The notes under the pieces are model-generated. The model was given only the letters and a program-made list of their open reading frames with translations, was not told the origin of the DNA and ran no database searches. The translations under genes and the position numbers were made by a program. DNA of 64,000 nt. Source: Nocardia harenae NBRC 108248. GTDB taxonomy: Bacteria; Actinomycetota; Actinomycetes; Mycobacteriales; Mycobacteriaceae. The DNA is taken from assembly GCF_001612885.1 (NCBI RefSeq), contig NZ_BDBH01000006.1:186001-250000 (forward strand), read 5' to 3'. Shown here piece after piece: positions 10,894 through 18,762 of this stretch (the stretch's first letter is position 1; each line of letters begins with the position of its first letter).

Positions 10894-10914
10894 TATGTGT
10901 GAAAATCCCACATA
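10894..10914. promoter_or_regulatory. Probable operator of the XRE-ImmA/PIN pair
   Basis: Perfect 6-bp inverted repeat TATGTG / CACATA, 9-bp spacer, ending on the ATG of the XRE-ImmA gene. A TATATA stretch at 10852-10857 could be the minus-10 box. No Shine-Dalgarno is visible. Position and symmetry suggest autorepression by the encoded HTH protein, as is usual for toxin-antitoxin operons; this is inferred. Confidence 0.5.
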
Positions 10915-11999
10915 TGGACGGTAAGGCCCTCGGAGCGCGGATCGCAGCCGCACGGACGAGCCTCGAACTGACGCAAGACAACCTCGCGAACCGCGCCGGC
11001 ATCGAGCGAACCGCCCTTGTACGGATCGAGAAGGGTGAGCGGAAGGTGTCGGCGGTCGAACTCGTGTCCCTGGCCGCGGTCCTCGAAACTCCGTTGGCGT
11101 GGTTCGTGCGCGACCCATTGCCCACGGTGGTCAGCCGACGCTCCGAAGCGGTACCGACCCACGAGGTCACCGCCCGGCTCGATCGCGAACTCGAGTTGTT
11201 CGCCGGCGATGTCGCGACGCTGGTGAGCAGGAACGTGATCGAACCCGTCGCCGATCGCCCTACCTGGTCGACCCCGCGATCACACGCGGAGAGCGAGCGC
11301 CTCGCGGGCGAGGTGCGCAGGCACCTCTCAGCAGGGTCGGACCCGCTGCTCGATCTCGGCCGAGTTGCCGAGACCTTCGGCTTGTATTCGTGTTCGCTAC
11401 CACTCGGCGCGGGTGGGGCAGATGGCGCACTCGTCGAGGTGGCGGAGGGGTGTGGCGCGGCGGTGATCGACGGCGATACCCGATCGGGACGCCGCCGCAT
11501 GTCACTGGCGCACGAACTCGGGCACTGGCTGTTCGGAGACGTCTACGACGCGACAGCGGGCGACGCCGAACGGATGGTCAACTCTTTCGCCGCATACCTC
11601 CTGGCCCCGCGAGCGGGTGTGGCGAAGCTGCGGCAGGATCACCCGGGAGAATCGGCGCGCGACCGTGCGATCCGAGTCGCCGGCACATACCGAATGTCGT
11701 GGTCGGCGGTGATTCTGCACCTCCGGAATCTGAGTGAAATCACCGAAGACGACTATCGCAGCATGGAAGGGCGCGTACCGGTGCCCGGCGAGTTCGCGAA
11801 GCTGGCGATCGTCCTCGATACCGACGAACTTCGCCCGCCATCGGTGTCCCCGGGAATGGCCGCTGCGATAGTGGCCGCGTACGTCGACAGAAGGATGACT
11901 GCCGCTCGTGCCCTGGAACTGTTGCGGGGCAGCCTCGCCGACGAGGGCGAGCTACCCCCTCAGCGAGACGAAACCGCCACCGACTTCGCGAGCCTGTGA
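10914..11999 (+). CDS. XRE-family HTH fused to ImmA/IrrE zinc metallopeptidase
   Basis: A 361-residue two-domain protein. Residues 1-62 form a lambda-repressor-like helix-turn-helix (ALGARIAAARTSLELTQDNL, then GIERTALVRIEKGERKVS). The C-terminal half is an ImmA/IrrE (COG2856) peptidase with HELGH starting at residue 200 and a following ERMVNSFAAYLLAPR helix that would supply the third zinc ligand. Such fusions act as antitoxins or as phage/stress-sensing repressors that cut or release a partner. The stop overlaps the next gene's GTG by 4 bp, so the two are one unit. The gene uses somewhat more A/T-ending codons than its neighbours, which fits an accessory origin. Confidence 0.9.
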   Translation: MDGKALGARIAAARTSLELTQDNLANRAGIERTALVRIEKGERKVSAVELVSLAAVLETPLAWFVRDPLPTVVSRRSEAVPTHEVTARLDRELELFAGDVATLVSRNVIEPVADRPTWSTPRSHAESERLAGEVRRHLSAGSDPLLDLGRVAETFGLYSCSLPLGAGGADGALVEVAEGCGAAVIDGDTRSGRRRMSLAHELGHWLFGDVYDATAGDAERMVNSFAAYLLAPRAGVAKLRQDHPGESARDRAIRVAGTYRMSWSAVILHLRNLSEITEDDYRSMEGRVPVPGEFAKLAIVLDTDELRPPSVSPGMAAAIVAAYVDRRMTAARALELLRGSLADEGELPPQRDETATDFASL

Positions 12000-12580
12000 C
12001 CGCGTCGACCGAGGGTCGCTGGGTGATGGACACCTCGACTTTCACGCACTTCTGCCGAGCCCGCCGTCAAGACATCCTGCAGCGCCTCGCTCCGCACGGC
12101 ATCATCCTGCTTCCCGACACCGTCCTCACCGAAGTCGAGGCCGGGCGCGACCGTGGGTACGACATCCCGCCGATCGCGAGCTTTCCGTGGGTCGAACGGG
12201 GAATCCTGACGCTTGAAGAGGAGTACACCCAACTTCTCATCAAGGTCGACATGCCGTCCAAGAGGACGGATCCACCACGTAAGCATCTCGGTGAGTGCGC
12301 GGTTCTGGCATGCGCCAAGCATCGAACGATGGTGGCAGTGATCGATGACGGCGACGCCAGAACTCAAGCCAGGCAGCGCGAACTGCCGTACATCACAACG
12401 ATGTGGATCATCGCCGAAGCGCACAAAACCCTCGCCGGCATCGACTGCGAGACCACCGAGCAGATCTACCAGGATCTTCTTGCCACGGACATGAAACTGC
12501 CTGCAGCCGGAACATTCCATGCGTGGGCGGCCAGGTTCGACATGCTGAACTGCCGGACACCGGTCATCGAGCAAAGCTGA
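11996..12580 (+). CDS. PIN-domain-like nuclease, probable toxin partner
   Basis: A 194-residue protein with the four acidic positions of a PIN nuclease: Asp12 in MDTST, Glu46 in LTEVE, Glu100 in HLGECAVLA and Asp117-Asp118 in VIDDGDAR. PIN toxins cut tRNA, rRNA or mRNA. It is translationally coupled (GTGA) to the XRE-ImmA gene, an arrangement known from predicted toxin-antitoxin loci that pair COG2856 proteins with PIN-like partners. An internal ATG at 12026 (MDTST) is an alternative start that would put the first catalytic Asp at position 2, as in many PIN proteins. Toxicity is inferred, not shown. Confidence 0.75.
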   Translation: MTASTEGRWVMDTSTFTHFCRARRQDILQRLAPHGIILLPDTVLTEVEAGRDRGYDIPPIASFPWVERGILTLEEEYTQLLIKVDMPSKRTDPPRKHLGECAVLACAKHRTMVAVIDDGDARTQARQRELPYITTMWIIAEAHKTLAGIDCETTEQIYQDLLATDMKLPAAGTFHAWAARFDMLNCRTPVIEQS

Positions 12581-12626
12581 GCTCCCCGGCGCAGCCCGCC
12601 GTTCGACGGGCCGCGCCGAGCGACGA

Positions 12627-13205
12627 CTACCCCGCCGGAGCGAGCTCCAGCAACCGCCTGGCACCGCTGACCTCCGCACCGGCCCAGAACGTCTCCATAC
12701 AATCACCCGCCACCCCGCGCAACCCCGATGCGGTCAGCGCACACGACTTGAACGCCCGCCCCGCGACACTCACCCGATGCCGCGCGGGCCGCATGCGCCG
12801 CCCGAGTTCGTCGGGCGGCAGCCCACCCCACAGCACCGTCTCGGAATGCCCGCCGCCGAGCGGTGGCACCAGGTCGGCGCGGTAGCTGTCGACGGCGATG
12901 GCGAGCACATCCGGCCGGATCTCCCTGACCGCGGCGGCGGGCCAGTGCTCCAGGTCGAGCGGGACGGCGCCGAGGATCTCCAGCGGGCGCACGGCGGCGG
13001 GGTCGGAGACCGGGACGATCACCTCCCACCCGGAGGCCCGCATGTCGAAGAGCCAGCCGCCGAGGTGCTGCACTACCTCGGCAACGGCGGGCGCGACGAC
13101 CACCAATCGGTAGCGGAGGTCGCACCGGCGGGCGTGTGCCCGCCATTCGGTCGGTGAGTAGGTGCCGAAACCACGTTCGGGCAGGGCCGCGGATCGTACT
13201 GCCAT
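12627..13205 (-). CDS. Conserved hypothetical protein
   Basis: A 192-residue protein I do not recognise. ATG at 13205 (MAVRSAALPERGFGTY) is chosen because composition becomes protein-like from there; the open frame continues upstream but reads like random high-GC coding. The body alternates strands and helices with a run RLVVVAPAVAEVVQHLGGWLFD, followed by GWEVIVPV and a proline-rich turn, suggesting an alpha/beta fold. No catalytic motif, signal or membrane segment is evident. One of two GTAAC-N3-GTTAC palindromes lies about 160 bp upstream, the other in front of the divergent lipase gene. Confidence 0.6.
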   Translation of the reverse strand: MAVRSAALPERGFGTYSPTEWRAHARRCDLRYRLVVVAPAVAEVVQHLGGWLFDMRASGWEVIVPVSDPAAVRPLEILGAVPLDLEHWPAAAVREIRPDVLAIAVDSYRADLVPPLGGGHSETVLWGGLPPDELGRRMRPARHRVSVAGRAFKSCALTASGLRGVAGDCMETFWAGAEVSGARRLLELAPAG

Positions 13206-13364
13206 GTTCCATCCGTTCTCGATGCCACACCGGCGGCAGCTCCGACCGATCCACGACCGCGCGGCACGAAGGCGCGCGCGATTCGCCTCGACGAGGAACG
13301 GGCGACGACGCACCGGGACTGGGGGGCTGGGCGTCGCGCTCGGGCGGAAGCGTGCCGCATCTAC

Positions 13365-13380
13365 GGTAACGGGGTTACTG
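13365..13380. promoter_or_regulatory. Palindrome GGTAACGGGGTTACTG, copy 1
   Basis: GTAAC-GGG-GTTAC inverted repeat. It shares 13 of 16 bases with the second copy 167 bp downstream, differing only in the 3-bp centre, and both are followed by TG. Looks like a regulator binding site serving the unknown gene on the minus strand. Confidence 0.45.
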
Positions 13381-13531
13381 CGATCGGTTCGCGAAACGGC
13401 GGATTCCGACCGGTCCGCCCGGAGCCGGGACCGAGCGGCCACCCGGCTCACCGACATATTCCGCCATGAACTGCGGAAATCCCCCGCCGATGGCGGCGCA
13501 AGAGAATTGATACCGGCGGGACTCACTCCCC

Positions 13532-13547
13532 GGTAACCATGTTACTG
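13532..13547. promoter_or_regulatory. Palindrome GGTAACCATGTTACTG, copy 2
   Basis: GTAAC-CAT-GTTAC inverted repeat, 102 bp upstream of the lipase ATG. Same arms as copy 1. The regulator is not identifiable from the window. Confidence 0.45.
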
Positions 13548-13648
13548 TCCAGTCGGGACGCACCGTGACCCGCCGCACAGCGGCGGCCGCGAGGTGACCG
13601 AGGACATTCCGGCGAAGGGGCCGGGGTGGTGGCCAGGGAGAGTTCGGG

Positions 13649-14965
13649 ATGGATCGACAGCAGCGGCGCTCGCGGTGGCGGGGCCGGATGACGGCGGCGG
13701 CGCTCGCGCTCGCCTGCGCCGCCGGGCTGACCGCCGTGGCGGCGCCCGCCACGGCCGAGCCGGTGCGCCCCTTCTACGTCCCGCCTGCGGCGATTCCGTC
13801 GGAGCCGGGGGCGATCATCAAGACCCAGCCGATGTCGCTCTTCGCCACCCTGCCGACCGAGCAGGGCTGGCCGGGCAAGGGCGAGCTGATCATGTACAGC
13901 ACCACGCTGCAGGACGGCACCCCGGTCGCCGCCACCGGCACCTTCATCGCCGCCGCCGGGCCGTGGGCGGGCCCCGGCCCGCGGCCGACGGTGGTCATCG
14001 CGCCAGGCACCTCCGGCCAGGCCGATCGCTGCGCCATGTCGGTGGCCTTCTCCACCGGGCTCACCGCCTTCGCCGATCCGTCGCCGAGCATCTCGGCCAA
14101 CCAGGAGCTGCCCTCGTCGGCGGCCTGGGCCGGGCTCGGCGCCAACGTGGTGATCCCGGATTACATCGGGCTCGGCACCCCGGGCATGCACACCTACGGC
14201 AACCGCTTCGAGCAGGGCCACGCGGTGCTCGACGCCGCGCGCGCCGCCAATACCCTCGCGGGCGTCGGCCCGGAGACCCCGCTGCTCTTCTGGGGCTACT
14301 CGCAGGGCGGCGGGGCCACCGCGGCCGCCGCCGAGTTGCTGCCGCAGTACGCGCCGGAGCTGAACCTCAAGGGCACCTGGGCGGGCGGCCCGACCGCCGA
14401 CCTCTCGGCGATCCTCAACCAGATCGACGGCGCGCTGATCGGCGGTGCCATCGGCTACGCCATCAACGGCATGCTGGTGCGCTACCCGGACCTGCAGCGG
14501 GCACTGGACCGGGTGAGCAGCCAGGCAGGCCGGGACATGCTCGCCACGCTCGGCGAGACCTGCATCGGCGACCTGATCTTCAAGCACCCGTTCCTGCGCA
14601 CCAACTCGCTCACCGTCGACGGCCGCTCGCTGAGCGAGCACCTGGCAGGCATCCCGGAGGCCGCGCCGGTGCTGGCCGAGCTGAAGGTGGGCCAGCTCAA
14701 GCCGCAGGCGCCGGTGCTGATCACCAGCGGCCGGAACGACGACACCGTGCCGTACGCCCAGGCCAAGCAGCTCGCGCAGGACTGGTGCGGCCGCGGCGGC
14801 ACCGTCGAGTTCCGGACCAACGAGCTGCCGCCGATCCTCTCCGGGACGACCATCCCGAACCACTTCGGCCCCGAGCTCATCGACGGTTTCAGCCCGAACA
14901 GCGTGATCGCGTACCTGCTCGACCGGCTCGCGGACAAGCCGATCTCCGGCTGCTCCATCAACTGA
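13649..14965 (+). CDS. Secreted lipase, LIP family alpha/beta hydrolase
   Basis: A 438-residue exported lipase. Residues 1-36 are a signal peptide: basic RRSRWRGR, a hydrophobic alanine-rich core and an ATA-E cleavage-like site. The mature part has the secretory lipase (LIP) fold: oxyanion region APGTSGQ near residue 122, nucleophile Ser in GYSQGG near residue 214, acid Asp in GRNDDTV near residue 364 and His in NHFGPE near residue 406. Cysteines at about 128 and 306 may form disulfides. The likely role is hydrolysis of host or environmental triacylglycerol esters outside the cell. The LVIVD-repeat gene follows 55 bp later and may be co-transcribed. Confidence 0.9.
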   Translation: MDRQQRRSRWRGRMTAAALALACAAGLTAVAAPATAEPVRPFYVPPAAIPSEPGAIIKTQPMSLFATLPTEQGWPGKGELIMYSTTLQDGTPVAATGTFIAAAGPWAGPGPRPTVVIAPGTSGQADRCAMSVAFSTGLTAFADPSPSISANQELPSSAAWAGLGANVVIPDYIGLGTPGMHTYGNRFEQGHAVLDAARAANTLAGVGPETPLLFWGYSQGGGATAAAAELLPQYAPELNLKGTWAGGPTADLSAILNQIDGALIGGAIGYAINGMLVRYPDLQRALDRVSSQAGRDMLATLGETCIGDLIFKHPFLRTNSLTVDGRSLSEHLAGIPEAAPVLAELKVGQLKPQAPVLITSGRNDDTVPYAQAKQLAQDWCGRGGTVEFRTNELPPILSGTTIPNHFGPELIDGFSPNSVIAYLLDRLADKPISGCSIN

Positions 14966-15020
14966 CCGGAAACATCGTTCTAGCATTCCGGGAACCTGAA
15001 ACCCGGATCGAGGGTGCGTG

Positions 15021-16568
15021 ATGGGGACAAGCCGGGTGCGCAGGGTCGCGGCGGTGGTGGCCGGGGCGGCGCTGCTGCCGGTCGGGGTGGTCGCGGCCGA
15101 GCCGCCGCCCGCCGGGATGCGGCACATCGCAACGGTGTCGGATACCGCGGCCGCGCCGGCGGAGTGCGGCCCCGGCTCGGCGCCGGAGACCGGGATGCAG
15201 GGCGAGGTGCCCGCCGCCGATCGGGCGAGCGGGCGCAGCGCCGCCGGGTACCGGTGCAATATCACCCGGATCGGCGGCTTCGACGGCCGCGGCGGCGGCA
15301 TCGTCTCGGCCGCCTTCGAGCACTGCGTCTACGTCGGCAGCTTCTTCCCCGGCAGCCGCACCGGGCCCAGCCCCGGCGTGCAGGTGCTCGATGTCTCGGA
15401 CCCGGCGAACCCGGTCCCCACCGCGAACCTGACCGAACCGGCCATGCTGGCAGGCACCTGGGAGTCGCTCAAGGTGCACGAGGAGCGCAGGCTCCTGGTC
15501 GGCGCGGGTGTCCCGCTGCTCACCGGGGCCGGGCTGCTCTCGGTCTACGACCTCTCCGACTGCGCGCACCCGCGGCTGCTCAACCCCGGGCCGGGCACCG
15601 CCGTCGAGCAGCCGCTGCCGATCATCGCGCACGAAGGCGGCTTCTCCCCCGACGGCCGCACCTACTGGTCCTCCGGCACCGCGCCGGGGCTGCTCAGCGC
15701 CGTCGACCTCACCGACCCGGCGCACCCGCGGGTGATCTGGCAGGGGTTGCCGGGGCTCTCGGTGCACGGCATCGGCTTCAGCCCGGACGGGGACCGGCTC
15801 TACCTCGCCAACAACTTCGGCGGGCTCACGGTGCTCGACACCTCCGCGGTGCAGCGCCGTGACCCGGACCCGAGGGTGCCGACGCTCTCGGCCACCAGCT
15901 GGACCGACGGCTTCGCCACCCAGCACGCCGTCCCGGTGAGCTACGGCGGGGTGCCGCACCTGTTCGTGGTGGACGAGGCAGGCTCCGGCGGGGTGAAGAT
16001 CTTCGACGTCGCCGATCCCGCGCAGCCGCGGCCGGTGAACTCCATCAAGCTGGAGATCAACCTGCAGTCCAACCAGGACACCGCGCTCGCCTCCAGCTTC
16101 GGCGGCTCGCTCTTCTCCTACGACGCGCACTACTGCAGCGCCGACCGGCCGCGCGACCCCACCGCGCTGGCCTGCGGGTGGCTGGCCTCCGGGATCCGGG
16201 TCTTCGACGTGCGCGACCCGGGCGCGGTCCGGGAGATCGCCTACTACAACCCGCCCGCACGCACCGGGCAGCCCGCCGGGGCGAACTCGCCGCAGTCGCT
16301 GTTCTCCATCGCCGGGGTGCCGCTGCTGAACTCCGGCGCGCTGATCCAGGCGCTGTCCGCCGGGGCCTTCGACCCCGCGCAGGCGCTCGGCGGGCCGCGC
16401 GGCGACCAGGTGACCGGGGATCACTCCGCCGACCTGTGCTTCTCACCGCCCGCCTGGCGGGGGAACCAGCTCTGGGTGACCTGCTCGGACAACACCTTCC
16501 AGACGCTGGCGCTCGATCCCGCGGTGTACACGCCACCGGCGGATCAGCGGACGACGGCCGGGTCCTAG
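15021..16568 (+). CDS. Secreted LVIVD-repeat beta-propeller protein
   Basis: About 515 residues with an N-terminal signal peptide (RRVAAVVAGAALLPVGVVAAEP). The body contains at least six LVIVD-type blades of form hhDhxDPxxP: VQVLDVSDPANP, LSVYDLSDCAHP, SAVDLTDPAHP, LTVLDTS, VKIFDVADPAQP and IRVFDVRDPGAV. Such repeats build seven-bladed propellers on bacterial surfaces. Cysteine pairs suggest disulfides in the mature form. Function is unknown; ligand or adhesion roles are guesses. A GTG one codon upstream (15018) is an equal alternative start. The stop overlaps the convergent cyclase gene by 4 bp. Confidence 0.85.
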   Translation: MGTSRVRRVAAVVAGAALLPVGVVAAEPPPAGMRHIATVSDTAAAPAECGPGSAPETGMQGEVPAADRASGRSAAGYRCNITRIGGFDGRGGGIVSAAFEHCVYVGSFFPGSRTGPSPGVQVLDVSDPANPVPTANLTEPAMLAGTWESLKVHEERRLLVGAGVPLLTGAGLLSVYDLSDCAHPRLLNPGPGTAVEQPLPIIAHEGGFSPDGRTYWSSGTAPGLLSAVDLTDPAHPRVIWQGLPGLSVHGIGFSPDGDRLYLANNFGGLTVLDTSAVQRRDPDPRVPTLSATSWTDGFATQHAVPVSYGGVPHLFVVDEAGSGGVKIFDVADPAQPRPVNSIKLEINLQSNQDTALASSFGGSLFSYDAHYCSADRPRDPTALACGWLASGIRVFDVRDPGAVREIAYYNPPARTGQPAGANSPQSLFSIAGVPLLNSGALIQALSAGAFDPAQALGGPRGDQVTGDHSADLCFSPPAWRGNQLWVTCSDNTFQTLALDPAVYTPPADQRTTAGS

Positions 16569-17725
16569 TCGGCGGAGTCCCGCTTGCGGCCGGACTTCGG
16601 CCGCCGCGCCGCTGCCTTCGCCGCGGCGGGGTCGCGGGGTGGTTCGGCCGGGGCCGCGCGCGCACCGGGCGCCGCACCGTTCGGGGCGCCATCGCTCGGC
16701 GCCGACCGGCCCGCACCGGACCGCACCGCGCCTCCGTTCCCACGCTCCTTCGCCGCCGCGCCCTTGCGCTCCTTCGGCGCGGCACCCTTGCGCTCCTTCG
16801 GCGCGGCACCCTTGCGCTCCTTCGGCGCGGCGGGCGCCCCCGCGCGCGGCTCGCCGACGCTCAGCACGAAGAGCCGCAGATCCTCCGGGACCCCGCTCAG
16901 CGGCGCCGCGAAGAGCCCGCGGCGGTACGGCTTGACGCTGCCACCGAGCAGCTCCAGCGTCTCCGGCCGCAGCGCGCGCAGGGTGGCCTCGGAGAGCATG
17001 GTGTTCCCGTTCCCGCCCGCCTCCATCACCCTGGCCGCGATGGTGACGTCGACACCGAGCCAGTCCCCGCCGATCTCCCGGGGCGAGCCGGTGTGCAGCC
17101 CCATCCGCATGCGCGGGCGGTAGTCGCCGAAAGCGACCGCGCCGAGCGCGCGCTTCATCGCGACGGCGGCGGCGAGCGCCTGGTCAGGGGAGTCGAAGAC
17201 GGCCATCAGGCCGTCGCCCATCCGCTTCACCACCGACCCGCCGCGCTCGACCACCGGCGGCTCGATGGCCAGCGCCACCCGGCGCAGCAGCTCGAGCGTT
17301 GCCTCGTCACCGGCGGTGAGCGACCAGCGGGAGAAGGCGACCAGGTCGGTGAAGAGCACGGTGACCTCGGTGCTGCCCCGGCCGCGGCCGACCCGCTCCA
17401 GCATGGCCTGCCAGACCTGCAGCGCGCCGAATCCGACTTCGCGGGCCGCGCTCGGGGTGTCGCCGACCAGCCGGTCCGCGGCGCGGGCGACGGCGCGCGG
17501 CCCGCCGGGACCGGTGACCGAGAGCGGATCCCCGAACGCCGGGTCGCCGGGCAGCTGGTGCCTGGCCCGGCGCAGCGCGCCGATGATGTCCGGCCGCCGG
17601 TTCGCGGAGTGCATCAGCTCGGCCAGCCGTTCGCGCTGGAGCCGCGCGCGGCGGCCGAACGCGGAGGCGTCGGGCACCGCCTCCGGCTCCGGCTCGGGAT
17701 CGGCACCGCCGGATGTCGGTCTCAC
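16565..17725 (-). CDS. Class III adenylate/guanylate cyclase-homology protein
   Basis: A 386-residue soluble protein with a cyclase homology domain at about residues 117-275: FTDLVAFS supplies the first metal Asp, KRMGDGLMAVFD the second metal region and the adenine-contact Lys. The transition-state motif, normally VNxAAR, reads VTIAARV, so the catalytic Asn is Thr; the Arg is kept. The N-terminal 115 residues resemble the helical sensor part of mycobacterial cyclases. The C-terminal tail (about 300-386) is a basic low-complexity region containing three exact KERKGAAP-type repeats. It may be a reduced-activity or regulatory cyclase. No membrane segment is seen. Confidence 0.82.
   Translation of the reverse strand: MRPTSGGADPEPEPEAVPDASAFGRRARLQRERLAELMHSANRRPDIIGALRRARHQLPGDPAFGDPLSVTGPGGPRAVARAADRLVGDTPSAAREVGFGALQVWQAMLERVGRGRGSTEVTVLFTDLVAFSRWSLTAGDEATLELLRRVALAIEPPVVERGGSVVKRMGDGLMAVFDSPDQALAAAVAMKRALGAVAFGDYRPRMRMGLHTGSPREIGGDWLGVDVTIAARVMEAGGNGNTMLSEATLRALRPETLELLGGSVKPYRRGLFAAPLSGVPEDLRLFVLSVGEPRAGAPAAPKERKGAAPKERKGAAPKERKGAAAKERGNGGAVRSGAGRSAPSDGAPNGAAPGARAAPAEPPRDPAAAKAAARRPKSGRKRDSAD
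16761..16832 (-). repeat. Three tandem 24-bp repeats inside the cyclase tail
   Basis: Three in-frame copies of a 24-bp unit, the last differing at one base, encode an eight-residue basic repeat (PKERKGAA). Near-identity at DNA level points to recent slippage; copy number may vary between strains. Confidence 0.9.
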
Positions 17726-17826
17726 GGTGCGAGGGTATCGCAGGGGGTGCCGGGAAAGCGGGGCCGAAGGTCACAGGTATCCGGGAAACGGCAGCGCAAC
17801 GGCGGAAAAGGGCGATGGACGCACCG

Positions 17827-17856
17827 GGCCCGGTGTGGCTGGTGCCACACCGGGCC
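17827..17856 (-). terminator. Perfect 12-bp hairpin, probable terminator of the ABC operon
   Basis: GGCCCGGTGTGG and CCACACCGGGCC pair perfectly around a CTGGTG loop, about 145 bp past the stop of the ABC permease gene on the minus strand. There is no clear U-tract, as is common for actinomycete terminators. The 275-bp gap 17726-18000 holds nothing else I can support. Confidence 0.5.
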
Positions 17857-18000
17857 GGCGGCGACGACCGCCGGGCAGTGGCGGCCGATGCGGGGCCACG
17901 ACCTCGGGTGAGGCCGGGGCCGCACCCGAGCGGCGAGGGACGTCGGCTCGGGTGGCTGTGCGGATCGCTCCCGATCGGGGAGTAACCGATTGTTCGCGGT

Positions 18001-18762
18001 TCAGGCGTCCCTGCGGTCCGCGTACACCAGCGCGGCGACATAGACCACCGCGACGAACGCGATGAAGTAGAGCAGGCTGCCCCACACGCCCCAGTGCCAG
18101 TTGCCGCCGACCTCGGCGACGGACAGGAACCGGTTGATGTTCTGGAAGGGCAGGAAGGGTCCCACATTACGCCCGAAGTTGCCGAACGCACTCAGCAATG
18201 GCTCCAGCAGCAGCGACCAGAGCACGATCAGCGAGATCGCCGCGGCCGACTGCCGCACCAGCACCCCGACGCCGACGGCGAGCACCACCGCGAGGAAGGC
18301 GTAGATCGGGATGCCGTAGACCGCCCGCCACTGGCCGTCGAAGGTGAGCGCGACGGTGGCCTCCGAGCCGCCGACCACCTTGGCCACCGCGACCGCGCCG
18401 AAGGCGACCACGGTGCTCAGCACCGCGCCGTACACCCCGACCAGCCCGGCCTTGGTGAGCAGCACCGTGTACCGGTTCGGCACCGCTTGGAAGGTGGTCC
18501 TGATGACGCCGAAGCGGTACTCGCTGGTGACGGTGAGCGCCGCCAGGATCATCAGCACCATGACCCCGAAGCCGGTGACGCCGGAGGTGGCGGTGCTGAT
18601 GTCGAGCGCGGGCATGCCCGCCTCCGGGTCGCCCGCCGAGGTGCGCACCACCAGCGCGAAGAGCGCGGCGAGGCCGAGCCCGAGCGCCACGATCACCGCG
18701 GAGCACCACCAGGGCGACCTGGTGGAGGTGAGCTTGATCCGTTCCGCTGCCAGCACGCCCAT
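18001..18762 (-). CDS. ABC transporter permease (ABC-2 type)
   Basis: A 253-residue membrane protein with six predicted helices: one near residue 20 (WWCSAVIVALGLGLAALFAL), then around 62, 103, 145, 180 and 232. The long periplasmic loops and the helix containing YRFGVIRTTFQAVPNR, a coupling helix typical of ABC-2 permeases, support the call. It pairs with the ATPase gene upstream, whose TGA overlaps this ATG (TGATG). No binding protein is encoded, so export is likely. Substrate unknown; such pairs often confer antimicrobial resistance or act in lipid export. Confidence 0.88.
   Translation of the reverse strand: MGVLAAERIKLTSTRSPWWCSAVIVALGLGLAALFALVVRTSAGDPEAGMPALDISTATSGVTGFGVMVLMILAALTVTSEYRFGVIRTTFQAVPNRYTVLLTKAGLVGVYGAVLSTVVAFGAVAVAKVVGGSEATVALTFDGQWRAVYGIPIYAFLAVVLAVGVGVLVRQSAAAISLIVLWSLLLEPLLSAFGNFGRNVGPFLPFQNINRFLSVAEVGGNWHWGVWGSLLYFIAFVAVVYVAALVYADRRDA

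Larger units (their letters stand above)
13206..13648. other. 443-bp intergenic region between divergent genes
   Basis: No convincing gene. Plus-strand open frames here have random-looking Arg/Ser-rich translations. It holds two near-identical palindromes (listed separately) and should contain the promoters of the unknown gene and of the lipase. Confidence 0.6.

Noticed and set aside
13162-13536. Possible small gene in the 13.2-13.6 kb gap
   Set aside because: Arg/Ser-rich composition, no motif, and it runs over both palindromes.
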